From positions 7,619,001 to 7,683,000 of the forward strand of contig NZ_CP107783.1 of NCBI RefSeq assembly GCF_036345255.1: 64,000 nucleotides of DNA. Direction: 5' to 3'. This document shows, one piece after another, positions 32,916-40,788 of the stretch (position 1 is its first letter; every line of letters starts with the position of its first letter). The stretch comes from Streptomyces sp. NBC_00569 (lineage in GTDB: Bacteria; Actinomycetota; Actinomycetes; Streptomycetales; Streptomycetaceae). The notes under the pieces are model-generated. The model saw only the letters and a list, made by a program, of their open reading frames with translations. It did no database searches and was not told where the DNA came from. A program made the position numbers and the translations under genes.

Positions 32916-34583
32916 ATGACGACGTACGACGCGGACGTGATCGTGATCGGGGCGGGCCTCGCCGGGCTCGCCGCGGTGGCGGAACTCGTGGACGCGGGCC
33001 GCAAGGTGATCCTCCTGGACCAGGAGCCGGAGCAGTCCATCGGCGGGCAGGCGCACTGGTCCTTCGGCGGCCTCTTCTTCGTCGACTCGCCCGAGCAGCG
33101 CCGCCTGCGGATCAAGGACAGCCATGCGCTCGCGCTCCAGGACTGGATGGGCACCGCCGGCTTCGACCGCGCCGAGGACCACTGGCCGCGCAAATGGGCC
33201 GAGGCGTACGTCGACTTCGCCGCGGGCGAGAAGCGGTCCTGGCTGCACCGGCAGGGCGTCCGGTTCTTCCCCGTGGTCGGCTGGGCGGAGCGCGGCGGCT
33301 ACGACGCGAACGGGCACGGGAACTCGGTGCCGCGCTTCCACATCACCTGGGGGACCGGTCCCGGCCTCGTCGCGCCCTTCGAGCGCCGGGTCAGGGAGGG
33401 GGTGGCGCGCGGTCTGGTCGAGCTGAGGTTCCGGCACCGGGTGACCGGCCTGTCCCGCAGCGCCGGTGCCGTCGACACCGTCAGCGGCGAGATCCTCGAA
33501 CCGTCGTCCATCGAGCGCGGCCAGGGCAGCAGTCGTACGGTCACGGGCTCCTTCGAGCTCACGGCGCAGGCCGTGATCGTCACCTCCGGCGGCATCGGCG
33601 GAAACCACGACCTCGTCCGCGCGAACTGGCCCGAGCGCCTCGGCACCCCGCCCGAGAAGATGCTCTCCGGCGTGCCCGCGCACGTCGACGGCCTGATGCT
33701 CGGGATCACGGAGAACGCGGGCGCGCACCTCATCAACCGCGACCGCATGTGGCACTACACCGAGGGCATCGAGAACTGGAACCCCATCTGGGACAAGCAC
33801 GGCATACGCATCCTGCCGGGCCCGTCCTCGCTCTGGCTCGACGCGCGCGGCGAGCGTCTGCCCGTGCCGCTCTTCCCCGGCTTCGACACCCTCGGCACCC
33901 TCGACCACATCATGAAGACCGGGTACGGCTACACGTGGTTCGTGCTCAACCAGCGCATCATCGGCAAGGAGTTCACCCTCAGCGGCTCCGAGCAGAATCC
34001 GGACCTGACGGGGAAGTCCGTGCGCGGAGTCATCGACCGCGCCCGTGCCGACGTGCCGGCGCCCGTCAAGGCGTTCATGGACCATGGCGCCGACTTCGTC
34101 ATCGAGAAGGACCTCCCGGCCCTGGTGCGCGGCATGAACGCCCTCGCCGAGAAGTCGTCGGGTCCGCTGATCGATGAGGCCGCGCTGCGCAGCACGCTCG
34201 TCGCCCGCGACCGCGAGATCGCCAACCCCTTCACCAAGGACCTCCAGGTGACCGCCATCCGCGGCACCCGCAAGTTCCTCGGCGACCGCCTCATCCGCAC
34301 CGCGGCGCCGCACCGCATCCTCGACCCGAAGGCGGGCCCGCTGGTCGCCGTGCGCCTCAACATCCTCACCCGCAAGTCACTCGGCGGCCTGGAGACCGAT
34401 CTGTCCTCGCGCGTCCTGACCGAGGGCGGCGAGCCGCTGCCGGGCGTGTACGCGGCGGGGGAGGCGGCCGGGTTCGGCGGCGGGGGAGTGCACGGCTACC
34501 GCTCCCTCGAAGGGACCTTCCTCGGCGGCTGCCTCTTCTCGGGCCGCACGGCGGGCCGCGCCGCGGCCGCCGCGACCGGCTGA
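32916..34583 (+). CDS. FAD-dependent dehydrogenase (fumarate-reductase/ketosteroid-dehydrogenase-like flavoprotein)
   Basis: 555 residues. The dinucleotide fold at the N-terminus is DVIVIGAGLAGLAAVAELVDAG, followed by GGQAHWSFGGLF. The C-terminal FAD motif is PGVYAAGEAAGFGGGGVHGYRSLEGTFLGG, characteristic of the FrdA/KstD-like FAD_binding_2 group and its 'FAD-binding dehydrogenase' branch. It catalyses a dehydrogenation or reduction, substrate unknown; delta-1 ketosteroid dehydrogenation is one option. GAGAGGGA precedes ATG 32916. The gene is monocistronic with its own promoter and terminator. Confidence 0.87.
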   Translation: MTTYDADVIVIGAGLAGLAAVAELVDAGRKVILLDQEPEQSIGGQAHWSFGGLFFVDSPEQRRLRIKDSHALALQDWMGTAGFDRAEDHWPRKWAEAYVDFAAGEKRSWLHRQGVRFFPVVGWAERGGYDANGHGNSVPRFHITWGTGPGLVAPFERRVREGVARGLVELRFRHRVTGLSRSAGAVDTVSGEILEPSSIERGQGSSRTVTGSFELTAQAVIVTSGGIGGNHDLVRANWPERLGTPPEKMLSGVPAHVDGLMLGITENAGAHLINRDRMWHYTEGIENWNPIWDKHGIRILPGPSSLWLDARGERLPVPLFPGFDTLGTLDHIMKTGYGYTWFVLNQRIIGKEFTLSGSEQNPDLTGKSVRGVIDRARADVPAPVKAFMDHGADFVIEKDLPALVRGMNALAEKSSGPLIDEAALRSTLVARDREIANPFTKDLQVTAIRGTRKFLGDRLIRTAAPHRILDPKAGPLVAVRLNILTRKSLGGLETDLSSRVLTEGGEPLPGVYAAGEAAGFGGGGVHGYRSLEGTFLGGCLFSGRTAGRAAAAATG

Positions 34584-34593
34584 ATCTCGCCTT

Positions 34594-34634
34594 GACAGCT
34601 CCCCGGACCTTTCCTGACGGTCCGGGGAGCTGTC
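34594..34634. terminator. Terminator of the flavoprotein gene
   Basis: Perfect 16-bp stem, GACAGCTCCCCGGACC and its complement, 9-nt loop. It starts 11 nt after the stop. Confidence 0.9.
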
Positions 34635-34818
34635 TCGTGTCACCATCTCAACTGTCGAGGTGGGAGCGGTAATTGGTGGATCACGAGGGTGAACTCGGAG
34701 GATTGTGAAACGAGTTGGTGAAGGTCATCCCTTGGTCTGCTCTTGACTCGGAGTACCCGGTACCGCTTTGCTGTGCGTGATCACCTCAAGCAAGCCGCGT
34801 CGTAGAGGATTTCCTGCG

Positions 34819-35778
34819 GTGCCCCCACCTCCGCCACCACTCGGGCGTGCCCGCAAGCGGGCCGCTCCCCCGTTCGACTCCGCGCTCGACGACAGCGACC
34901 TCGTCGCCGCCCGCGCGGCCCTCGCTCAGGGGCGCTGGACCGAGGTCAGGGAACTGATCTCGGCCACCGGCGACGACTGGGACCGCCGCGGCCACCGCAT
35001 CGTCGTCCTCGCCGAGGAACCGACGACCACTGCATGGGTCAGGGACTGGCGGCTCGCCGAACCCGAATCCGCCGACGCGGCCGTCCTGCTCGCTCTCGCC
35101 GCCGTGCAGCGCGCCCGGACCGGCAAGACGCGCCCCGAGAAGGCCCGCGACGCCTGCCGCGACGCGGCGGCCCTCGTGCCCGCCGACCCCACGCCCTGGC
35201 TCGGACTCCTGCTCCTGGAACGGGACATGGGCCGCGAGGAGGACGTCGTCCGCCTCTTCGACGAGATCCGCCACCGCCACGCCGAGCACCACCACGCCCA
35301 TCACCTGATGGTCGCCAGACTCGCCGAACGCCGCCCCGACGCCGGCCAGGACCCCCTGCACGAGGTGTACGACTTCGCGTCCTGGGCCGCCGAACAGGCG
35401 GGCCCCGGATCACCGCTCGCCGTCCTCCCCGTCATCGCGCACGCCGAGCGCTACCGGGTCCTCGCCGCCGCCGGCAGCGAACCGTCCGACCCCAAGGCCT
35501 CCGGACACTGGACGGGCCGCCGCGCCCGCCTCGTGATGAAGGCCGCCTTCGACTGGTGGCTCGAATGGGGCACTCCGGAGCGCCCCGCCCATCCGCGCGG
35601 CCGCGTCGACCTGAACTTCCTCGCCCACGCCAAGTCCTGCGAGGGCAGGCCCGCGGAGGCCGCCGCGCTGTTCCACCGCATCGGCCGGCACGCCACCGCC
35701 GCCCCCTGGTCGTACCCGGACCGCGATCCGCACGAAGCCTTCCGTGCCGCCCGCGGTGCCGCGCTCGGTACGGCCTAG
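34819..35778 (+). CDS. TPR-like alpha-helical hypothetical protein
   Basis: 319 residues from GTG 34819, with GAGGA 8 nt upstream; an in-frame start 51 nt earlier has no ribosome binding site. The N-terminus begins with a Pro run (VPPPPPPLGRARKRA). The rest is helical with TPR-like spacing: DDSDLVAARAALAQGRWTEVREL, DAAVLLALAAVQRA, ARDACRDAAALVPADPTPWLGLLLLERDMGREEDVVRLFDE. This suggests a protein-protein interaction scaffold. The 235-bp gap before it holds the flavoprotein terminator and no other gene. An amino acid permease follows after 70 bp. Confidence 0.75.
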   Translation: MPPPPPPLGRARKRAAPPFDSALDDSDLVAARAALAQGRWTEVRELISATGDDWDRRGHRIVVLAEEPTTTAWVRDWRLAEPESADAAVLLALAAVQRARTGKTRPEKARDACRDAAALVPADPTPWLGLLLLERDMGREEDVVRLFDEIRHRHAEHHHAHHLMVARLAERRPDAGQDPLHEVYDFASWAAEQAGPGSPLAVLPVIAHAERYRVLAAAGSEPSDPKASGHWTGRRARLVMKAAFDWWLEWGTPERPAHPRGRVDLNFLAHAKSCEGRPAEAAALFHRIGRHATAAPWSYPDRDPHEAFRAARGAALGTA

Positions 35779-35848
35779 GGCGACGCCCCCGGAAGACCCA
35801 GACACCCGCACCAGCAGCGCTCATCCACAGGGAAGGGACAACCCCGCC

Positions 35849-37411
35849 ATGACGACGGGCAGTTCGAGCACGAGCGACACGGCACGACCCCCCGAGTCCG
35901 ATGCGGGGATCAGCACGTTCAAGGGGCAGGACAGCGCCCTGCGCGCCGGCCGCCTCGGCACGGCGGGCCTGCTCCTGTCCGTGCTGGCCGCGACGGGACC
36001 GCTCATGGTGGTCGCCGGCGTCATGCCCACCACGTTCGCCGTGATGGGCGTCGTCGGGCAGCCGCTGCTCTTCCTCATCCTGGGCGTCGTCCTCGCCCTG
36101 TTCAGCGTCGGTTACGCCGAGATGAGCCGGCACGTCCACAACGCCGGTGCCTTCTACGCGTACATATCCCGCGGCCTCGGCCCGACCGCCGGCGCGGGCG
36201 CCGCCCTGGTCGCGCTCGTCGCCTACAGCGTCCTCCAGGTCGGCATCTACGGGATGTTCGGCTTCGAGGTGTCCAACCTCTTCGCCACCTACCTCGACCT
36301 GAGCATCGCCTGGTGGATCCCGGCGCTGGTGGCCGTGCTCGCCGTCGGCGCGCTCGCCCTGCTGAAGATCGACGTGAACGCGCGCGTGCTCGGCGTACTC
36401 CTGCTCGTCGAGGTCGCGCTCGTCGTCGTCTTCGACGTCGCGGCGATCGGCGACCCGGCCAGGGAAGGCCTGTCGCTGCACGCCTTCAACCCCGACACCC
36501 TCACCGGCGCGGGCGTCGGCACCGCCCTGTGCTTCTGCATCGCCGCCTTCACCGGCTTCGAGCAGGCGCCCGTGTACGCGGAGGAGACCAGCCGCCCGCA
36601 CATCCTCGTGCCGCGCGTGATGTTCATGGCGGTCGGCTTCGTCGCCGTCTTCTTCGCCATCAGCTCATGGGCGCTCACCGTCGCCGCCGGGCCCTCCGCG
36701 ATCATCCCGACCGCGCAGAAGCAGAGCGCGGGCCTGATGTTCTTCCTGACGGAGAGCCGGCTCGGCGGCACCTTCACGGACATCGTCCACGTCCTGTTCG
36801 TCACCGGCATGTTCGCGGCGCTCCTCAGCTTCCACAACGTCGTCTCGCGCTACGCCTTCGCCATGGGCCGCGAGGGCCTGCTGCCCGCCACGTTCGGCCG
36901 CACCAACAGCTCCAGCGGCGCGCCCGGCACCGGCTCCCTGCTCCAGACCGCTCTCTCCCTGATCGTCGTCGTGGCCTTCGCGGTCACCGACGACGGCAAG
37001 GCGGGCGACCCGACGGCGCCCGTGCTCAAGCTCTTCACCTGGGGCGGCAACGTCGGCGCGCTCGGCATCATCCTGCTGATGGCCGCCGCCTCGCTGGCCG
37101 TGATCGTCTTCTTCGTCAGGCGCGGCGCCGCGGGCGCCCAGATCTGGCGCCTGATCGCGTCGGGCATCGCCGGGATCGCGCTGCTCGTCATCGCGTTCTA
37201 CACGGTCAAGGACTTCGACGTCCTCGTCGGCTCGGGCCCCGGCTCCTCCCTCAACTGGGTGCTGCCCGGCATCATCGCGCTGGCCGCCGTCGTCGGCCTC
37301 GTCCACGGCGTCGTCCTGCGCGGGCGGAACCCCGAGGCACACGCCGGGATCGGCCTCGGCAACGAGGCGTTCCAGCTGGAGAAGGCGGCCGGCGTGCCCG
37401 CCGAGAAGTGA
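35849..37411 (+). CDS. APC-family amino acid/polyamine permease
   Basis: 520 residues, 12 membrane segments. After a hydrophilic Ser/Thr-rich N-terminus comes the APC motif LRAGRLGTAGLLLSVLAATGPLMVVAG; the family loop EETSRPHILVPRVMF lies between helices 6 and 7, and FHNVVSRYAFAMGREGLLP follows helix 8. It imports an amino acid or amine with cation symport or exchange; the substrate is unknown. A terminator follows its stop. Confidence 0.88.
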   Translation: MTTGSSSTSDTARPPESDAGISTFKGQDSALRAGRLGTAGLLLSVLAATGPLMVVAGVMPTTFAVMGVVGQPLLFLILGVVLALFSVGYAEMSRHVHNAGAFYAYISRGLGPTAGAGAALVALVAYSVLQVGIYGMFGFEVSNLFATYLDLSIAWWIPALVAVLAVGALALLKIDVNARVLGVLLLVEVALVVVFDVAAIGDPAREGLSLHAFNPDTLTGAGVGTALCFCIAAFTGFEQAPVYAEETSRPHILVPRVMFMAVGFVAVFFAISSWALTVAAGPSAIIPTAQKQSAGLMFFLTESRLGGTFTDIVHVLFVTGMFAALLSFHNVVSRYAFAMGREGLLPATFGRTNSSSGAPGTGSLLQTALSLIVVVAFAVTDDGKAGDPTAPVLKLFTWGGNVGALGIILLMAAASLAVIVFFVRRGAAGAQIWRLIASGIAGIALLVIAFYTVKDFDVLVGSGPGSSLNWVLPGIIALAAVVGLVHGVVLRGRNPEAHAGIGLGNEAFQLEKAAGVPAEK

Positions 37412-37426
37412 CAGAACGCTGACGAA

Positions 37427-37461
37427 CACCCGTGGCCCCTGGCCTCCGGAGGTCACGGGTG
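37427..37461. terminator. Terminator after the APC permease gene
   Basis: CACCCGTG / CACGGGTG arms with additional inner CCTCCGGAGG pairing, 15 nt after the stop. Confidence 0.65.
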
Positions 37462-37474
37462 CTCGAATCAGTGT

Positions 37475-38218
37475 GTGAACCCGGAAGAACCCGTACCGCC
37501 CGAGCGGGACGAGCAGCGCGGCGCGCCCGTCGGCCGCCGCCTCGTCCTCGGCATGCTCGGACTCGGCGCCCTGGGCGTCGCCGCCGCGCCCACCCTCCAG
37601 CGCGGCCTCGAATCCTTCCTCGGCAGCGCCGCGGACAAGGACCCCACCGGTCTGACGGACCTCCTGCCGAACGGCGGCGGCTTCCGCTACTACTCGGTCG
37701 CCTCATCGGTCCCGCACAGATCGGCCGCCGACTACCGCCTCACCGTCGACGGCCTCGTCGACCGGCCCACCACCTACACGCTCCCCGCGCTGCGGGCGCT
37801 CCCGCAGACCCGGCTCGTGCGCGACGTCCAGTGCGTCACCGGATGGCGCGTGCCGCAGACCCCCTTCGAGGGCGTACGCCTCTCCAGCATCCTCGACGCG
37901 GCCGGGGTCCGGCCCTCGGCCAAGGCACTGCGGCTGACCTGCTTCGACGGAACGTACAGCGAGAGCCTCACCCTGCCGCAGGCCCGCCGCGCCGACGTGC
38001 TCGTCGCGCTGCGCATGCAGGACAAGCCTCTCGGCCACACCCACGGCGGGCCCGTCCGGCTCTACGTCGGCCCCATGTACTTCTACAAGTCGGCGAAATG
38101 GCTGTCCGGCATCACCGTCACCGACCGCGTCGAACCCGGCTACTGGGAGAACCGCGGCTACGACGTGGACGCGTGGGTCGGCCGCTCGAACGGACGCGAC
38201 GATGAACCCACCCACTGA
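37475..38218 (+). CDS. Molybdopterin-dependent oxidoreductase (sulfite-oxidase/MsrP-like)
   Basis: 247 residues from GTG 37475. A Tat-like start (VGRRLVLGMLGLGALGVAAAP) is followed by the SUOX fold; the Cys that would bind molybdenum is in RDVQCVTGWRVP, and GHTHGGPVRLYVGPMYFYKSAKWLSGI is the conserved C-terminal pterin-binding block. The protein is short, as in MsrP. The adjacent overlapping cytochrome b gene would supply electrons, as MsrQ does for MsrP in proteobacteria. Role: probably reduction or oxidation of a sulfur compound at the outer face of the membrane. No Shine-Dalgarno is visible. Confidence 0.85.
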   Translation: MNPEEPVPPERDEQRGAPVGRRLVLGMLGLGALGVAAAPTLQRGLESFLGSAADKDPTGLTDLLPNGGGFRYYSVASSVPHRSAADYRLTVDGLVDRPTTYTLPALRALPQTRLVRDVQCVTGWRVPQTPFEGVRLSSILDAAGVRPSAKALRLTCFDGTYSESLTLPQARRADVLVALRMQDKPLGHTHGGPVRLYVGPMYFYKSAKWLSGITVTDRVEPGYWENRGYDVDAWVGRSNGRDDEPTH

Positions 38219-38846
38219 ACTCCCGGCGCACGTAAGGCGCTTCACCCGCTCCGAGACCTGGGTCCACTGGTCCATGGCGGCCCTCACGGGCGTGTGCATT
38301 CTGACGGCGGCCTGCCTGTACGTACCCCAGTTCGCGGAGCTCGTCGGCCGCCGCGAACTCGTGGTCACGCTCCACGAGTGGTCCGGTCTCCTGCTGCCCG
38401 CGCCCTGTCTCGCCGGCCTCGCGTCCCGCGCCTTCCGCGCCGACCTGCGCCGCCTGAACCGCTTCGTCCCGCACGACCGCACCTGGCTGCGCTCCGCCCT
38501 GCGCCGCTCGGGCCCGAGGCCCGCGGGCAAGTTCAACGCGGGCCAGAAGCTGTACGCGGGCTGGCTCGCGGGAGCCGTCCTGGTGATGCTCGGCACGGGC
38601 CTGCTCATGTGGTCCACCCTCCCCCAAGCTCTCGGCTTCGCTGGAGCAGGGGGGACCTCCATCGTGCCCCTCACCTGGCGTACGGGCAGCACCTTCGTGC
38701 ACGACTGGCTGTCCCTCGCCCTCGGCATCGTGGTCGCCGGGCACATCGCGAAGGCGTGGGCCGACCCCGAGGCGCGCCTCGGGATGCGGACCGGGTTCGT
38801 GGGGAGGGAGTGGGCCGAGCGCGAGCACGGCGAATGGCTGCCGTGA
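38202..38846 (+). CDS. Cytochrome b-type membrane subunit
   Basis: 214 residues, four membrane segments (about 22-42, 58-75, 122-140, 166-185). Candidate haem-ligand His residues lie in TWVHWSMAALTG, VTLHEWSGLLLPAP, STFVHDWLSLALG and VVAGHIAKAW. This resembles the FdnI/cytochrome b561 family. It overlaps the molybdopterin gene by 17 nt and is its likely quinol-linked electron partner. The loop after the third segment (TLPQALGFAGAGGTS) is encoded by a dispersed hairpin repeat inserted in frame. Confidence 0.83.
   Translation: MNPPTELPAHVRRFTRSETWVHWSMAALTGVCILTAACLYVPQFAELVGRRELVVTLHEWSGLLLPAPCLAGLASRAFRADLRRLNRFVPHDRTWLRSALRRSGPRPAGKFNAGQKLYAGWLAGAVLVMLGTGLLMWSTLPQALGFAGAGGTSIVPLTWRTGSTFVHDWLSLALGIVVAGHIAKAWADPEARLGMRTGFVGREWAEREHGEWLP
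38618..38660 (+). repeat. Dispersed ~42-bp hairpin repeat, copy 2 (inside cytochrome b gene)
   Basis: Arms CCCCAAGCTC and GAGCAGGGG around TCGGCTTCGCTG. It is about 83% identical to 4526-4567 read on the minus strand, with the stem change T-A to C-G compensated on both sides. It encodes an extracytoplasmic-type loop of the cytochrome. Confidence 0.8.
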
Positions 38847-38856
38847 CGGCGCCGTA

Positions 38857-39888
38857 CTACGCGCCCGCGCCGAAGTCCAGGAGTACCTTGCACGCCCGCG
38901 CGCGGTCCGCGGCCAGCGCGAACGCCGACTCCGCGGCCGCCACCGGCACCACCGCGCTGATCAGCTCCGCGAGCCCCGGCTGCTCCGCGAGCAGCCGCAG
39001 CGCGTCGTCGAACTCCGTGTCGAAGCGGAACGCCCCGCGCAGCTCGATCTCCCGGCTGACCACGAGGTTCCCCGCGAACGGGCTCTGCCCCGGCGGCAGC
39101 ATCCCCAGCTGGACGACCACACCGCCGCGCCGCACATGGCGCAGGCAGCTGTCGAGCCCGGCGGCCACGCCCGACGCCTCGACAGCCGCGTCGGCCTCGT
39201 CGGGCCAGCCCCTGTCGGCCGGGTCGTCGGCGCGTACGAGGGTGTCGGCGCCGGCGAGCCGCGCGTGACGGAGCGCTTCGGGCAGAAGGTCGGTGGCGGT
39301 CACGTGTGCCGCTCCGGCGGCTTTGGCCGCGGCGACGACGAGGCAGCCGATCGGGCCCGAGCCGGTCACCAGGACGTGCTTGCCCGCGACCGGGCCCGCC
39401 CGGCGCACCGCGTGCAGCGCCACCGCGAGGGGCTCGGCGAGGGCGGCCCGGTCGAGCGGAAGCCCGTCGGGCACGGCCCTCAACTGGCCGGCGGGGACGG
39501 CGATCCGCGCGGCGAAGCCGCCCTGGACGTGCGGGGTGCGGGCCGCGCTGCCCAGGTAGCGGGTGTCACGGCACACGTGGCGCCGTCCGTCGACGCACTC
39601 GGGGCAGGTCCCGCAGGGGGTGGCGGGATGCACGGCGACGGCCGTGCCCGGCGCGGGACCGGTGGCGCCGTCCCCGTACGACAGGACCGTGCCGACGACC
39701 TCGTGGCCGAGCAGCATGGGTTCCTTGAGCCGGAAGTCGCCGACGCCGCCGTGGCGCCAGTAGTGCAGGTCCGACCCGCACACCCCGCCGTAGCGGACGG
39801 CGACGAGCGCCTGGCCCGGGCCGGGTTCGGGGGAGGGGAGTTCGTCGACGCGCAGATCTCCCGCGCCGTGGATCACGCAGCCCAGCAT
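38857..39888 (-). CDS. idnD: L-idonate 5-dehydrogenase-like zinc alcohol dehydrogenase
   Basis: 343-residue medium-chain dehydrogenase. Catalytic zinc: GGVCGSDLHYW and LGHEVVG. Structural zinc: CGTCPECVDGRRHVC. NAD motif VLVTGSGPIGCLVV. The HYWRHGGVGDFRLKEPMLLGHE block is the idonate/sorbitol dehydrogenase type. It oxidises L-idonate to 5-ketogluconate. ATG 39888 has GGAGGAG 6 nt upstream. It is cotranscribed with idnO, whose stop is 26 nt upstream. Confidence 0.88.
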   Translation of the reverse strand: MLGCVIHGAGDLRVDELPSPEPGPGQALVAVRYGGVCGSDLHYWRHGGVGDFRLKEPMLLGHEVVGTVLSYGDGATGPAPGTAVAVHPATPCGTCPECVDGRRHVCRDTRYLGSAARTPHVQGGFAARIAVPAGQLRAVPDGLPLDRAALAEPLAVALHAVRRAGPVAGKHVLVTGSGPIGCLVVAAAKAAGAAHVTATDLLPEALRHARLAGADTLVRADDPADRGWPDEADAAVEASGVAAGLDSCLRHVRRGGVVVQLGMLPPGQSPFAGNLVVSREIELRGAFRFDTEFDDALRLLAEQPGLAELISAVVPVAAAESAFALAADRARACKVLLDFGAGA

Positions 39889-39914
39889 CAGGTCTCCTCC
39901 AGCCATGAGGTCTT

Positions 39915-40688
39915 CTAGAGAACGCTCGTCATGCCGCCGTCGACGTAGAGGATCTGCCCGCTGACGAAGTCGGACGCGGGGGAGGCCAGGAACAGGGTGC
40001 CGCCGACGAGGTCGTCGGTGCGGCCCCAGCGGCCGGCCGGGGTCCGGCGGCGGACCCAGGCGCTGAACTCCTCGTCGCGGACGAGCGGTTCGGTGAGCTC
40101 GGTCTCGATGTAGCCGGGGCCGAGCCCGTTGACCTGGACCCCGGAGGGGCCCCAGTCGGCGCACATGCCCTTGGTGAGCATCTTCAGGGCGCCCTTGGTG
40201 GCGGCGTAGGGCGCGATGCCGGGCCGCACCACCTCGCTCTGCAGCGAGCAGATGTTGATGATCTTTCCGTGACCGCGTTCCACCATGCCGCGGGCCGCCT
40301 CGCGGCCCACCAGGAACGCGCTCGTCAGATTGGTGTTCAGGACCCGGTGCCAGTCGGCGTCGGTGAACTCCAGGAGCGGGGCGCGCAGCTGCATGCCCGC
40401 GTTGTTGACGAGGATGTCGAGCGGCCCCACCCGCTCCTCGACCCCGGCGATCCCGGCGGCGACGGACGGTCCGTCCGTGACGTCGAACGCCGCGGTGTGG
40501 ACCGGGCTGTTGCCCGTCTGCTCCGACAGCCGCCCGGCCGCGTCCGCGAGGGCGGACTCGTCACGTCCGTTGAGGACGACGGTCGCGCCGGCCTCCAGGA
40601 GGCCGCGGGCCAGGGCGAACCCGATCCCGCGGCTGGAACCGGTCACCAGGGCCGTGCGGCCGCCGATGTCGAAGAGGGGGTGGGGCAT
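39915..40688 (-). CDS. idnO: Gluconate 5-dehydrogenase-like SDR
   Basis: 257 residues. SDR motifs TGSSRGIGFALARGL, NNAGMQLRAPLLEF, the catalytic Ser in CSLQSEVVRPG and YAATKGALKMLTK. The NAGMQ-R-PLLEF and GYIETELTEPLV patterns match IdnO. It interconverts 5-ketogluconate and gluconate with NADPH. Followed by idnD; together they convert idonate to gluconate. A terminator separates it from gntP, so the two idn genes form their own transcript. Confidence 0.88.
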   Translation of the reverse strand: MPHPLFDIGGRTALVTGSSRGIGFALARGLLEAGATVVLNGRDESALADAAGRLSEQTGNSPVHTAAFDVTDGPSVAAGIAGVEERVGPLDILVNNAGMQLRAPLLEFTDADWHRVLNTNLTSAFLVGREAARGMVERGHGKIINICSLQSEVVRPGIAPYAATKGALKMLTKGMCADWGPSGVQVNGLGPGYIETELTEPLVRDEEFSAWVRRRTPAGRWGRTDDLVGGTLFLASPASDFVSGQILYVDGGMTSVL

Positions 40689-40737
40689 CGCTCAGTACTC
40701 CAGTCGCTCCGGAGGGAGCCTGCTCATGTGGTGGCCG

Positions 40738-40788
40738 GGGCCCTTCTTTCGGATCTTGACGTGCTCGCCCGATCCGGAGGAAGGGCCC
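40738..40788. terminator. Terminator between gntP and idnO
   Basis: Inverted repeat GGGCCCTTC-TTT-CGGATC ... GATCCG-GAG-GAAGGGCCC. It overlaps the last base of the gntP stop and lies 50 nt upstream of the idnO start. Confidence 0.75.

Noticed and set aside
34635..34818. Promoter TTGACT (34744) for the TPR-like gene
   Set aside because: No acceptable -10 lies 16-19 bases downstream, so it is not listed as a feature.
38847..38872. Terminator between the cytochrome b and idnD genes
   Set aside because: Only a 6-bp CGGCGC/GCGCCG stem with a 14-nt loop is present; too weak to call.
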